A DNA stretch of 64,000 nucleotides from Glandiceps talaboti. Taxonomy: Eukaryota; Hemichordata; Enteropneusta; Spengelidae. Positions 25,627 through 36,790 of this stretch are shown piece after piece. The stretch lies in NCBI RefSeq assembly GCF_964340395.1, contig NC_135567.1, positions 12,881,591 to 12,945,590 of the forward strand. Direction: 5' to 3'. The notes under the pieces are model-generated. The model did no database searches. It worked only from the letters and a program-made list of their open reading frames with translations, and was not told the origin of the DNA. Position 1 is the first letter of the stretch. The number at the start of each line of letters is the position of its first letter. Position numbers and translations under genes: made by a program.

Positions 25627-26025
25627 TGTGTAATGATATACCACATGATTGCTTGGAGTGTATATGTATCGTTGCAAGCGGCTGTCGTATGCCGAATAAT
25701 GCTGGTAATCCATTGGGATATGAACACTGTACTTTTGAAAGTGGCAGTTATTCATGTGGACCTTATCAAATCAAAGAGCCATATTGGGATGATGCCAAAC
25801 TGTATGGAGGAAATCTGATGGGAGATTGGCTGATATGTACCAAGAACTGGGAATGCTCCGAGGACACTGTCCATTGCTATATGACGCTCTACGCGACTGA
25901 GAGTCGTCTTGGTCATTCACCAACATGTGAGGACTATGCTCGTATCCACAGCGGAGGGCCAGACGGGCATCTGGAATCTTCTACTGATCCGTATTGGGAA
26001 AACGTTCAAGACTGTCTGACAAACG
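25627..26025 (+). CDS. Invertebrate-type (i-type) lysozyme domain exon
   Basis: 399 nt, one exon, acceptor TCTTCTACAG, donor AACG|GTAATA, phase 1-1. The 133 codons show the i-type (destabilase) family pattern: CLECICIVASGC near the start, SGSYSCGPYQIKEPYWDD around residues 38-55, WLICTKNWECSEDTVHCYM, and the hallmark TCEDYARIHSGGPDG with a final YWENVQDC. There are twelve Cys. Family members cleave peptidoglycan or isopeptide bonds outside the cell. In characterised enzymes the first motif carries the catalytic Glu (C-x-x-ES-x-C); here it is Ala (VASGC). The second acid, normally Asp six residues before the SCG Cys, is Glu. Muramidase activity is therefore doubtful, and glycan or peptide binding is an alternative. 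It lies between two PT-linker arrays, so it is probably a module of the mosaic protein. Confidence 0.85.
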
Positions 26026-26299
26026 GTAATAATAGATGATTAATACAATATACGTATTTATTGTATGATTACTTTATTGCATAATTATTTGATTACTTGC
26101 TTGCTAGCTTTGTAGATTGGTTTTTAGTAGGTAGGTAGGTAAGAATGTAAAACCAGGTAATGTCTGGTACATCATTTTTCAATAGAGAGTTCGGGGTCTG
26201 TAGGTCAAACGGTCGTTAATTGTTTGATAGATAAGCCCTTCCAACGGGCCCCGTCCGTTCGTCCATCTTTTTATATGTCTGGCTGGCTGGCTGACTGGC

Positions 26300-26335
<36 letters not shown>

Positions 26336-26904
26336 CGTTGTACGCCATTTCTCTGTGATGCAATATCGGATTCCATTCATTCTTGACACAAAGGTGAAAT
26401 ATCGCATTATTTTATAATGTAATCACATCTGACTGAATGACGGCTATATTATAGTATAAAGTGAACTTTGTTCCAATCACTAACTTGAACATTTTACTTG
26501 CATATTTTCGACTGTAATGAAATGCTCATAGATATCTGATTCAATCACAGGCAAGTAAGAAATAACCCCTCTTCTCGAATGTATTTATATTTTCGTTTCG
26601 TTAGGGCACACATAGAAAACACATTATTAAGTAACCACGTGGCAAACAGTAGGGAATGTATATCAAGACATTCCTAGTTTCGAATTCCAGTAGGATAAAT
26701 ATCGCTCTGTCCATGATGATACATCTTTCCGTGTCTAAAACGTAATTTTCGATGTCTAAAGTTGTGTGTTTTTTATCCTGACTTGTTTATTATCCAAGAA
26801 TAACAGCTGTTCTAGTGGTATTCCAGTTATGTAATTTTGAAAAGATTGAAGACAGAAAATCTTTAGAAGTGAATTCTTATTTGTATACTCAAATTCTAAC
26901 ACCA
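26026..26904. other. Intron after lysozyme exon, (CTGT)n microsatellite
   Basis: It contains GGTAGGTAGGTAAG near 26127 and a (CTGG)n/(CTGT)n tract at about 26279-26334 preceded by a CCGTCCGTTCGTCCATC-type low-complexity segment. Open frames here are antisense to the microsatellite. No exon is seen. Confidence 0.6.
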
Positions 26905-28181
26905 ATATATGATGGAAAATGTCAAGACGCTGTCAATGAACGTGTTATACAATAGGGATAAGATCACTCTATCAACCTCAAAATAACTTAGTTGTCACAA
27001 ATATATAAAAGTTGCTGACCGTTAATAATAATAGACTTAGTGTTAAATCCCATTCTATATATCATAAAGACATGAACGTTTATTCTAATGCTGTTTCGAC
27101 TTCCTGGTTTTGCATGATGTTGTAGTTTTCCGAATAGTTGGAAATTTTCCGAATAGTTGGAATTTTATAAATTATCAAAAAATATGCAACAGTCGTACCC
27201 GTCCCAAAGAAAACTAATCCGATAGTACATAATTAAGTTAGCTGTTATCAGTGTATAAAATACAGAGAAGGAGAGACACGACACAAACCGAGAAAACAAA
27301 TGATCCACAGTACACGCTGATTATTAGTTTGAAAAGTCGATAAGAATATATCTGCAAGACTAGGTGAATGTAATAACTAGAGAAGTCGGCAAAGGGGATT
27401 TTTCTTGACGTTTGTACAATACATACACCCTAAACAACTAGGTTGAGTGGTCGTTATTGGCTCAACTGTAAGTCTAGTGCTTAATGTTAGATGTGCCGTT
27501 GGTCCAGCAGTGGTTGATTTTGTTTTTTCTGTTGTTCCATTGGTTGATGATGATCAATTTCTTCACGTTTCCTGTGTTATTGGATCGTTATTTTGTTTCG
27601 TCTGTGAAGCTTTCCTGGTATAAAATAAAATGAAAAGGACAGGTCTATAATAATATTGTGTGTAGATTTAAAAAAAAAAAATCACGTCTTTAACCAACTG
27701 AAAAAAACAACATGTTTTAAAAGGTAATCAGACGATACCATTAATATGAATTTCTGTAAGAAAGAAGAAAGGCACATGATTGAATCAATTCCCAACTATT
27801 TATTTTTAATTCATCATGTATATAACACTGAATATTTTATAATTAAATGTGCAGTTTCAAAACCGACATTTCAACATACATAATTGCAACATGTATTTAA
27901 ATTATAGTGGAGATGCAAGTTTGAGATTAGAAAGAGATACTACACGACTATATCTGTGCAATAGGATATAGGTCCTGATGAATGTTCAACATTTGTTCTA
28001 TTAAGTTGGATATTAATTTTAACTACTCTAAAACTAACATTCACGTCACATTTAAATTGACGTTTCATCAGGAAGTAATTGATACGTTTCCCTGATCACA
28101 AGAATAACACGTTTAGTTTAATGTAATACCATCGACAGCAGCTTCATTTCTTCATTTTGTTATGTTCTCTTGTCTTTGTAG

Positions 28182-28241
28182 GGAACACACCAACGCCAAC
28201 ACCAACGCCAACGCCAACACCAACCCCAACACCAACCGGAG
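28182..28241 (+). CDS. PT-linker mini-exon, array 2 unit 1
   Basis: 60 nt, phase 1-1, encoding the longer Gly-Asn-(TP)n-Thr-Gly linker between the standard TTTGTAG acceptor and GGAG|GTAAGT donor. It lies about 2.2 kb downstream of the lysozyme exon, so the lysozyme-like domain would be followed directly by PT linkers in a spliced product. Confidence 0.7.
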
Positions 28242-28803
28242 GTAAGTTTGACAGGAGGATTGTTTCCACAGCATTTGTAACGATATCATAATGGGTAATG
28301 TCTTTTTGTTATTAGTCCCCAATGGTGAAGCAGGAGGGAGGGGGGTAGCACGTTGGGTCCTGTGTGTCCGTTCGTCCGTCAATCCATCCATCAATCTCCA
28401 ACTCTATCTCAAAAAAGCACAGGCCAATTTCAACCAAACTTTCAGTAAAAATCATACGCACATCAATTGTTGTTTGATATATGCAAATTTGACCAAATGG
28501 CGGCCATATTTGTAGTTGAAAATCGATATTTACTGCTTAATTCAACAACTGTAACAAAGACACTCCATTCGAAAGGTTGTAAGCATATGTACCTACATTT
28601 AATGGCTGAATTCAAACAACACTGGTAATAATGGTAGTGACAGGGGTCAGCATATGTCATACCCGTCCCAAAGAAAACTAATCCAATATTACATAATTGC
28701 GTCAGTTGTCACCAGTGTATAAAATATAAGGAAGGAGAGACAGGACACACACCGAGAAAACCAATGATCCACTATATACGCTGATTATTAGTTTGAAAAT
28801 TCG

Positions 28804-29091
28804 TTAAGAATATATCTGCAAGACTAAGTGACTGTAATAACAAGAGAAGTCGGCAAAGACGATTTTCTTGACGTTTGTACAATACATATACCCTGAACAA
28901 CTAGGTATCGTCCAACCTTTCCCAGTACAATATGCAAATTGAAGGGGTCCGGTGCTCTTTTTTGTCGCTGGCGTTGGTTGAGTGGTCGTTATTGGCTCAA
29001 CTGTAAGTCCAGTGCCTAATGTTAGATGTGCCGTTGGTCCAGCAGTGGTTGATTTTTGTTTTTCTGTTTTTTCCATTGGTTGATGTTGCAT
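28804..29091 (-). other. Antisense Thr-rich plus Cys-rich reading frame (possible exon relic)
   Basis: On the minus strand this frame reads KSTTAGPTAHLTLG, then ITTTQPTPATKKSTGPLQFA, then YCTGKGWTIPSCSGYMYC and TNVKKIVFADFSCYY. A Thr/Pro linker followed by C-x8-C-x5-C resembles the layout of peritrophin-type (CBM14) chitin-binding modules (C..GY.YC), but too little remains for a firm call. The same frame is open in the equivalent parts of several other units (for example near 30.5 kb) and is closed by a TAA in the 16.7, 18.2 and 21.3 kb copies. It may be a relic of an inverted exon or chance. Confidence 0.25.
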
Positions 29092-29712
29092 TTGTTTATG
29101 TTTTCTGTGTTGTTGGAGCGTTATTTAGTTTCGACTGAGTTGCTTTCCCGGTATAAAATAAAATAAAAAGGACAAAATCTATAATAATATTGTGTGTAGA
29201 TTTAAAAAAAAAATCACGTCTTTAACCAACTGAAAAAACAGCATGTTTTAAAAGGTAATCAGACGATACCATTAATATGAATTTCTGTAAGAAAGAAGAA
29301 AGGCACATGATTGAATCAATTCCCAACTATTTATTTTTAATTCATCATGTATATAACACTGAATATTTTATAATTAAATGTGCAGTTTCAAAACCGACAT
29401 TTCAACATACATAATTGCAACATGTATTTAAATTATAGTGGAGATACAAGTTTGAGATTAGAAAGAAATACTACACGACTATATTTGTGCAATAGGATAT
29501 AGGTCCTGCTGAATGTTCAACATTTGTTCTATTAAGTTGGATATTAATTTTAACTACTCTAAAACTAACATTCACGTCACATTTAAATTGACGTTTCATC
29601 AGGAAGTAATTGATACGTTGCCCTGATCACAAGAATAACACGTTTAGTTTAATGTAATACCATCGACAGCAGCTTCATTTCTTCATTTTGTTATGTTCTC
29701 TTGTCTTTGTAG

Positions 29713-29772
29713 GGAACACACCAACGCCAACACCAACGCCAACGCCAACACCAACCCCAACACCAACCGGAG
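29713..29772 (+). CDS. PT-linker mini-exon, array 2 unit 2
   Basis: 60 nt, phase 1-1, with the same repeat order as the exon at 28182 (CCAACGCCAACACCAACGCC...). It lies 1,531 bp downstream of that exon. Splice borders are unchanged. Encodes the same length PT linker. Confidence 0.7.
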
Positions 29773-31245
29773 GTAAGTTTGACAGGAGGATTGTTTCCAC
29801 AACATTTGTAACGATATCATAATGGGTAATGTCTTTTTGTTATTAGTCCCCAATGGTGAAGCAGGAGGGAGGGGGGTAGCATGTTGGGTCCTGTGTGTCC
29901 GTTCGTCCGTCAATCCATCCATCAATCTCCAACTCTATCTCAAAAAAGCACAGGCCAATTTCAACCAAACTTTCAGTAAAAATCATACGCACATCAATTG
30001 TTGTTTGATATATGCAAATTTGACCAAATGGCGGCCATATTTGTAGTTGAAAATCGATATTTACTGCTTAATTCATCAACTGTAACAAAGACACTCCATT
30101 CGAAAGGTTGTAAGCATATGTACCTACATTTAATGGCTGAATTCAAACAACACTGGTAATAATGGTAGTGACAGGGGTCAGCATAAGTCATACCCGTCCC
30201 AAAGAAAACTAATCCAATATTACATAATTGCGTCAGCTGTCACCAGTGTGTAAAATATAAGGAAGGAGAGACAGGACACAAACCGAGAAAACCAATGATC
30301 CACTATATACGCTGATTATTAGTTTGAAAATTCGTTAAGAATATATCTGCAAGACTAAGTGACTGTAATAACAAGAGAAGTCGGCAAAGACGATTTTCTT
30401 GACGTTTGTACAATACATATACCCTGAACAACTAGGTATCGTCCAACCTTTCCCAGTACAATATGCAAATTGAAGGGGTCCAGTGGTCTTTTTTGTCTCT
30501 GGCGTTGGTTGAGTGGCTGTTATTGGCTCAACTGTAAGTCCAGTGCCTAATGTTAGATGTGCCGTTGGTCCAGCAGTGGTTGATTTTGGTTTTTCTGTTG
30601 TTCCATTGGTTGATGATGAGCAATTTCTTCATGTTTCCTGTGTTGTTGGAACATTATTTTGTTTCGACTGTGTAGCTTTCCCGGTATAAAAAAAAATAAA
30701 AAGGACAAGTCTATAATAATATTGTGTGTAGATTAAAAAAAACAAAAAAACACGTCTTTACCCAACTGAAAAAACAACATTTTTTAAAAGGTAATCAGAC
30801 GATACCATTAATATGAATTTCTGTAAGAAAGAAGAAAGGCACATGATTGAATCAATTCCCAACTATTTATTTTTAATTCATCATGTATATAACACTGAAT
30901 ATTTTATAATTAAATGTGCAGTTTCAAAACCGACATTTCAACATACATAATTGCAACATGTATTTAAATTATAGTGGAGATACAAGTTTGAGATTAGAAA
31001 GAGATACTACACGACTATATCTGTGCAATAGGATATAGGTCCTGATGAATGTTCAACATTTGTTCTATTAAGTTGGATATTAAGCTTAACTACTCTAAAA
31101 CTGACATTCACACATTTAAATTGACGTTTCATCAGGAAGTAATTGATACGTTTCCCTGATCACAAGAATAACACGTTTAGTTTAATGTAATACCATCGAC
31201 AGCAGCTTCATTTCTTCATTTTGTTATGTTCTCTTGTCTTTGTAG

Positions 31246-31293
31246 GGAACACACCAACGCCAACACCAACATCAACCCCAACACCAACCGGAG
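31246..31293 (+). CDS. PT-linker mini-exon, array 2 terminal unit
   Basis: 48 nt, phase 1-1, encoding NTPTPTPTSTPTPTG with the Ser variant. It matches the terminal exon of array 1 (23588), and the flanks to about 33.2 kb also match. Next downstream are the Thr-exon relic at 32703 and the CCP exon at 37193. Confidence 0.7.
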
Positions 31294-31695
31294 GTAAGTT
31301 TGACAGGAGGATTTTTTTCACAACATTTGTAACGATATCAAAATAGGTAATGTCTTTTTGTTATTAGTTCCCAATGGTGAAGCGGGAGGGGGGGGGGGGT
31401 AGCACGTTGGGTCCTGTGTGTCCGTTCGTCCGTCAATCCATCCATCCATCCATCAATCTCCACCTCTATCTCAAAAACGCACAGGCCAATTTCAACCAAA
31501 CTTTCAGGAAAAATCATACGCACATCAATTGTTGTTTGATATATGCAAATTTGACCAAATGGCAGCCATATTTGAAGTTGAAAATCTATATTTACTGCTC
31601 CATTCGAAAGGTTGTAAGCACATGTACCTACATTCAATGGCTGAATTCAAACAAAACTGGTAATACTGGTAGTGACAGGGGTCAGCATATGTCAT

Positions 31696-32702
31696 TTTCC
31701 TCTATGGTATTAACACTAATGACCAAATGGTAGCTGTTTTATTGTACAGATAAGAGTATGGCAAATACGTTTATTCGCCCCCAATGAGTCCATTTATTAT
31801 TATTGTATTCTGGTCATCTTGCTGGACCCTAGCTAATCAATACAACTTCAATACGTAAGAAAATGGCTGGTTTTGGCATACTAACACTCGTTGTTGTCAA
31901 TACACACAGACCATCATCAGTTCAGTTATATTACTATGTACTCTACCCGTAATAATACAGCAGTTTACACAGCTTATTAATGACTTCAAAGTTCAATTCT
32001 TACAAAAGACATCTATTGAACGTTTTTAAATTGAAATATTCTCTATCAACAGATATTTATCACTTCGTCGTGTCTCACTGAATCTCGCTCAGACTATCTC
32101 AGCCCATGAAACATAAACTATATACTAAATAACATCTCTGGTGGCGTTGGGCAGTGCCATGACCCTTAAAAACGTATTATGAAATTGGTTTGCTAGAAAA
32201 TCGTTTTCCATATGCTGGCTGCTTTCACAATTGATGCTAATGACACAGTTTATATCTATGACAAAGTCATAGTTTTCGTTATATCTTGTGATGTATTATA
32301 TTGGTTTGCACACAAACATGGACATTTTTATGTTGCTTTAGATAAAAATGAAACCTCGCATGACTGCTAACACTAACTTAATTACGTCACTAATTTAATA
32401 CCTTGTGACATCAATAGAGAATGTATTAATGTTAAAGCAACGTACAAAGTAACACTACTGCTGACAACTACTTTACAACCACATACGTTTTCCTTGTGTA
32501 TCTTTGTTTTCCTTGTTTAGGGTGGGAGTGGCTGGCATAAAAATGTCAGCCTTATTTTGATAAGTAGTAAAATCAAACAAAGTTGAGATATACATGTAAT
32601 TATATGTATAACGGAAAAAATGAAATTGCGAAATCAGCTATCTGAAAGCTTACATTACAATACTTAATAATACACTAGTGTATCATCATGTGTTGGTTGC
32701 AG
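31696..32702 (+). other. 3' flank of array 2 and intron before Thr-exon relic
   Basis: A duplicate of 24035-24991, with about 60 extra bases near 32040-32100 (tctcactgaatctcgctcag) that are also present near 5690-5715. The flank therefore belongs to the same old repeated intron block. No coding sequence. Confidence 0.6.
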
Positions 32703-32719
32703 AAAGCACTATTTCAGAT

Positions 32720-32759
<40 letters not shown>

Positions 32760-32760
32760 G
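32703..32760 (+). pseudogene. Disrupted Thr-rich mini-exon relic
   Basis: The same structure as 24992-25039 with a longer (CAA)n: acceptor TGTTGGTTGCAG, phase-1 STISD, then a Thr run, then CR1-like sequence and an early stop. The homologous junction at three sites shows that the disrupted exon was spread by segmental duplication. Confidence 0.55.
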
Positions 32761-34315
32761 ACTCAAGTTTATCTGACGTTTTTACTAACTTTTTTCATTC
32801 GAAAATGGTGAAAATACTGGAACATTTACCATTTGTTACACCTTCCTATATTCCAAATGCAAATCATTATTTTCATTTATTTACACCTATTACAATTGAT
32901 TTTGTGTCAAATCTCATGTAGCACCTTGTCACCAAAGACCCGTTCAGCTGATCCTAATCCAACCACATTGCTAAAAAAAATGTAGTTAACAGGTTGCTCC
33001 AGCTGTTTGTCAAATTATCAACAAATCTGTAAGTTACGGTGAATTTCCAATGTCTTGTAAATCTGCTATAGTTCGGCACTAGCTTAAAAAAGCTAACTTA
33101 GACCAAAATATTCTGAAAAATTATCGCCCGGTGTAAAATTTTCCCTTTCTTTCTAAGCTCATAGAGTGTATTGTTTTAAGTCAATCAAATATATATCTAT
33201 GTTATCATAATTTGTTTGCAAAATATCACTCAGCATATCGATAACTCTTTCATTTTGCCTAAAATTTGCGCTCAAAGATGTTATACACTCAGACCAAACA
33301 TACTGTATTCCCAATATATCATGTTTTGATAACACACATCTGGTACGAGACACTGTAACGTACAGCAATGAAAAATGTTCTGAAAAATTATCGCCCGGTG
33401 TCAAATTGTCTCTTTCCTGCTAAGCTCATAGAGCATATTGATATACAATACATATTTATGTGATCATAATTTGTTTGCAAAAATATCAGTCAGCATACCA
33501 AGCGGATTTCAGCACAGAAACTGCTCTCCTTAGAGTTCAAAATGATGTAGATATATTGCACTCTCTCGATTCACGGAAAGATGTCATTTTGATTTTACTC
33601 GATCTTCCTGCTGCCTTCAATACGAATTGAAATTTTGTTATATAGATTGCCGTATAGGTTTGGCATAACAGGAACAGCTTTACAATGGTTTAGTTCTTAT
33701 TTGAGAGTGCGTACCCAATCTGTGTGTGTTGTCATGTCAAAGGCACAGTCTGTTGATTGTAGTGTCCCCCATTGGTCAGTCCTCGGTCCTATTCCGTTTG
33801 GTCTTTATATAGCACACATCTGGAGGACATCATAATCAGGAATGGTTTAACTTACACGACGTATGCTGATAATCCTGAACTGTATCTCACTTGTGAGGGT
33901 GATCGGGTTCCTATTACCATGATTGAATTATTTGCTGATGAGCTCAGGGGATCTAGATGCGAGACAATATGCTTTGTCCGATGAGAAAACAGAGATTGTG
34001 TATTTCTCTTCTAAATGTGGCGGTGTAGGTCCGGTCCCTCGCTGATTGGTTAGGTCAATATACATCCGTCTGACATTGTTCGAAATATTGACGTTTCCAT
34101 GGATTCAGCTGCTACCATGTCATATCATGTTGTGAAAGTCTTTGCTACCTACTTTGCGCTTTGGAAGATTGGTAAATTTCGCAGCATACTGTATCAACCA
34201 TGTACCACAAAACTTGATCATGTCTTCATAACATCTCGATTAGATTACTGTAATAGTTTACTATATGGTCTTCCTTTATTTGGATTGATTGTAATTGTTA
34301 TTCAAATGCATTAAC
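32761..34315 (+). mobile_element. CR1-like reverse transcriptase fragment(s)
   Basis: Pieces in several frames run from LSDVFTNFFHSKMVKILEHL through the ENYRPV region (repeated near 33120 and 33380, indicating two overlapping pieces joined around 33230-33380). They continue into AYQADFSTETALLRVQNDV, YRFGITGTALQWFSSYLRVR and a Y-A-D-N variant of the catalytic YADD box. They end at ALWKIGKFRSILYQP and RLDYCNSLLYGLPL. The altered catalytic box and frameshifts show it is dead. It is collinear with the 8.9-10.1 kb copy. Confidence 0.75.
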
Positions 34316-34324
34316 ATGTTTTTG

Positions 34325-35669
34325 CTCCAGGTGTGTTGATCCGATCACAACCTATTCAGTGGTTTATAAGTGTATAGTGCTGGGTGGAGCTCCACCTTGC
34401 CGTTTTTCTTTCACGACGTTAAGGTGGATGAGAGCTCCTCACGGTAAAATATGTAACAGATCGACGAACGGACACCAAGACCCCGTCGGAGAATCTTGTG
34501 AGTTCATAAAATGTTCAGAGGCGACAGGCGAGGTCTTGGAGTTCCCGACAACGATGACAAGGGCATGTTATTTACAGCCGTTAGTGAACTGGCTAGACGG
34601 GTTGAACACCTGAATGCAGTGGTCACCGACCTGACAAGATTCGGGTCCGTATGCAAACCTGTTTAATAGGAAACGAAAACAAATAGAGATGTGCCGATAT
34701 TGGGTATATCTCCTATCGAACAGGCTACTTCCTTATTTCAGGAAGCACCGTTTTCAAGATCAACAGGAATGCAGGGGGGCAAGACTTTCCATACCAAAAA
34801 CAATTACTAGAGCAGCAAAAAGTGATCAGTTTATAGCTATACTTAACCGACCTCATGTAGATTCTAATAAATCAAGAATCAAGAACGCACAGACAATGAC
34901 GCAGTACTGGCAAATGATGACCTCGTCATGCGATCCGTCCGAGAAGACAAAAACGAACCAGAGACAATTTCGTCGACTGGTTATCTGTGTGGAATATTTA
35001 TGAAAGTATCTGGTTACTGAGAACACAAGATCCAACAATGAACTTTTAACATATAGACAGTTGATACAAGATTGTAATAATAAATACTCTTGGTATGCTG
35101 TATATAATTATGATGTTAAGTTTCGTTACCAACTTGCTAATAATTCCCAAATATATTGCTGATGTAGACCTTTTGCGTCACTACTTTCGATTCCTGTTCA
35201 GTAAGATCCAGTAGCAGGAGATTCTTTAGATGTGGTAGTTTGACCATATAGTGGAAGTTTATCCCTTTCAGCCGGAGAACACGATGTCGTCAGAGAAACC
35301 GGAAAGGGAAACATTTGCGAAATGCGAAAAGTGGTTCCATCAAGTAAAAGAAGGATGTTATTTTTGTACCAGTCAGGCAAATGTAGATTTGATAAATGCA
35401 AACGGCCACACGTGTGCAACAGGTGTAGCGGTCAAAACTTGCCTACACATGCGAATGTAACAACTAAATCCCCTTTCAGCGTCACCGAGTGGGAAAAAAG
35501 TATTGTTTCGCACACGGATAGAAATCATATCAACAGATTGACTCATAACATTACACATGGTGTTGATATAGGCTTCAAAGGACACAGAAGTACTAGAATT
35601 CGCAATAATTGGCCTTCAACTCAACCAGTGATACAATACATCAAAAAAATAAATCAAGTACGGGCCTAG
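34325..35669 (+). mobile_element. Gag-like ORF of an unclassified retroelement (copy 2)
   Basis: A frameshifted duplicate of 10200-11470. It retains KICNRSTNGHQDPVGESC, RLDGLNT-like and SKSRIKNAQTMTQYWQMMT pieces, and the zinc-finger-like SGKCRFDKCKRPHVCNRCSG, here with the expected PHVC. It continues past the point where copy 1 decays, in a frame reading TQPVIQYIKKINQV. The junction to the preceding CR1 fragment matches copy 1, so both elements were duplicated as a unit. Confidence 0.5.
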
Positions 35670-35959
35670 TACGTAAATTATTCTTCATATGCGCGAAATA
35701 TAACTCCAAGTGCTCAGCCAGACACTTTCCCATAGTAAAAAACGTAATTATTGTTGATGTCTTATTTTTCCCTCCAAATTCACTGTTAAGATCATTCCTC
35801 TAGTGTGGTAACACCAGTTCAATGAATCAACCTCCCTCTCAAAATCCGTCTCTTGCCAACTTTAGCAATATTTAAATCTCAACTCAAGACTTTTGAAATA
35901 GCCTTTTATTAACATGCATTTCTCTATTCGCTGGGAGTTTTTTTAATGTTTTATTATAA
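35670..35959. other. CR1 3'-tail-like sequence
   Basis: AAAATCCGTCTCTTGCCAAC and the TTCGCTGGGAGTTT stretch match the tail remnant at 4.86-4.99 kb. No coding potential is seen. Confidence 0.4.
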
Positions 35960-36790
35960 TTGAATGTTTGCTGTGCGTGTATTGTCAGTGTATATCCTAC
36001 TGTGTCCAGTAGTAAATTCAACAAAATCTTCATTTCATCAACTTGACACCGAATACCCTAATCATCGTTCGTGGTCCAACGCTTTTTAATATGTATAACT
36101 ACGTTTCCGGTACAGAAAGAGTTGCTACTCAAGGTTGTCTGTAATGTTTTCATGTTGATGATTCGTTTTTATACACGTGTTGTGCTAGGGATAAGGCCAC
36201 TGGGATGGCTAGCAATCTAGAGTAATTATCATGAATCTCAGAAGTATTATATATCTTTGATGTCGGCCACCTATCTGAATTTGTCATAATCATTTTACTA
36301 CAATTTCGGGTCATCTATCTGGCGAGGGAATTAAGGATAGTCGTGTTGGTGATGTTTTAATTCATATTCATTGTCGGCTAGATCTGCCATTCAGACATGT
36401 TTCACTTACGCCACACGACACTTGTTCAATATATTCACTAAAATATGCAACTGAGAGCGTCATTCATATCTTTATAACACCCCATATTGATTCTTGTATC
36501 TCTGTGTTATATGGTCTCTCAAAACATTTAATCAGCCACATTCAACACATTCAGAAAATTGCTGCCACAATTCCAGAATTGTCGCACGTTCAGGAGTTAC
36601 ACACATTACACCAGTCATATATCAATTACATTGGTTGCCAACTTTACATCAAAGTATATTTCTAATATCCATAGTGTGTAGGTGCATCCACTTCTGTGTT
36701 CCAAGCTATTTAATATCCAATATAATGTTATTTCGAGTTGTAATTTAAGGTCATTTAGATTCTGTAGAATTAGATCTTGCATAAATAAAA
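35960..36790 (+). mobile_element. CR1-like 3' end fragment, duplicate of window start
   Basis: Closely matches bases 15-840, including LYGLSKHLISHIQHIQKIAA in the same decayed frame. Small indels distinguish the copies (for example the CCTACTGTGTCC stretch lacks about 14 nt). The window start is thus the right-hand end of another copy of the block seen at 32-36.8 kb. Confidence 0.65.

Larger units (their letters stand above)
26905..31695 (+). repeat. Tandem array 2: three ~1.53-kb PT-exon units
   Basis: The left flank 26915-27190 repeats 14670-14952. Units begin near 27192, 28657 and 30187 and end near 31695. Exon spacings are 1531 and 1533 bp. The first unit corresponds to array 1 unit 1 at an offset of 12,240 bp, and the last to array 1 unit 6 at 7,658 bp. 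Array 2 therefore looks like the basic three-unit form, from which array 1 was expanded, or the reverse by contraction. Confidence 0.9.

Noticed and set aside
14670-31695. CRISPR-like appearance of regularly spaced repeats
   Set aside because: The period is ~1.53 kb with whole-unit homology and eukaryotic splice sites; no short repeats with unique spacers.
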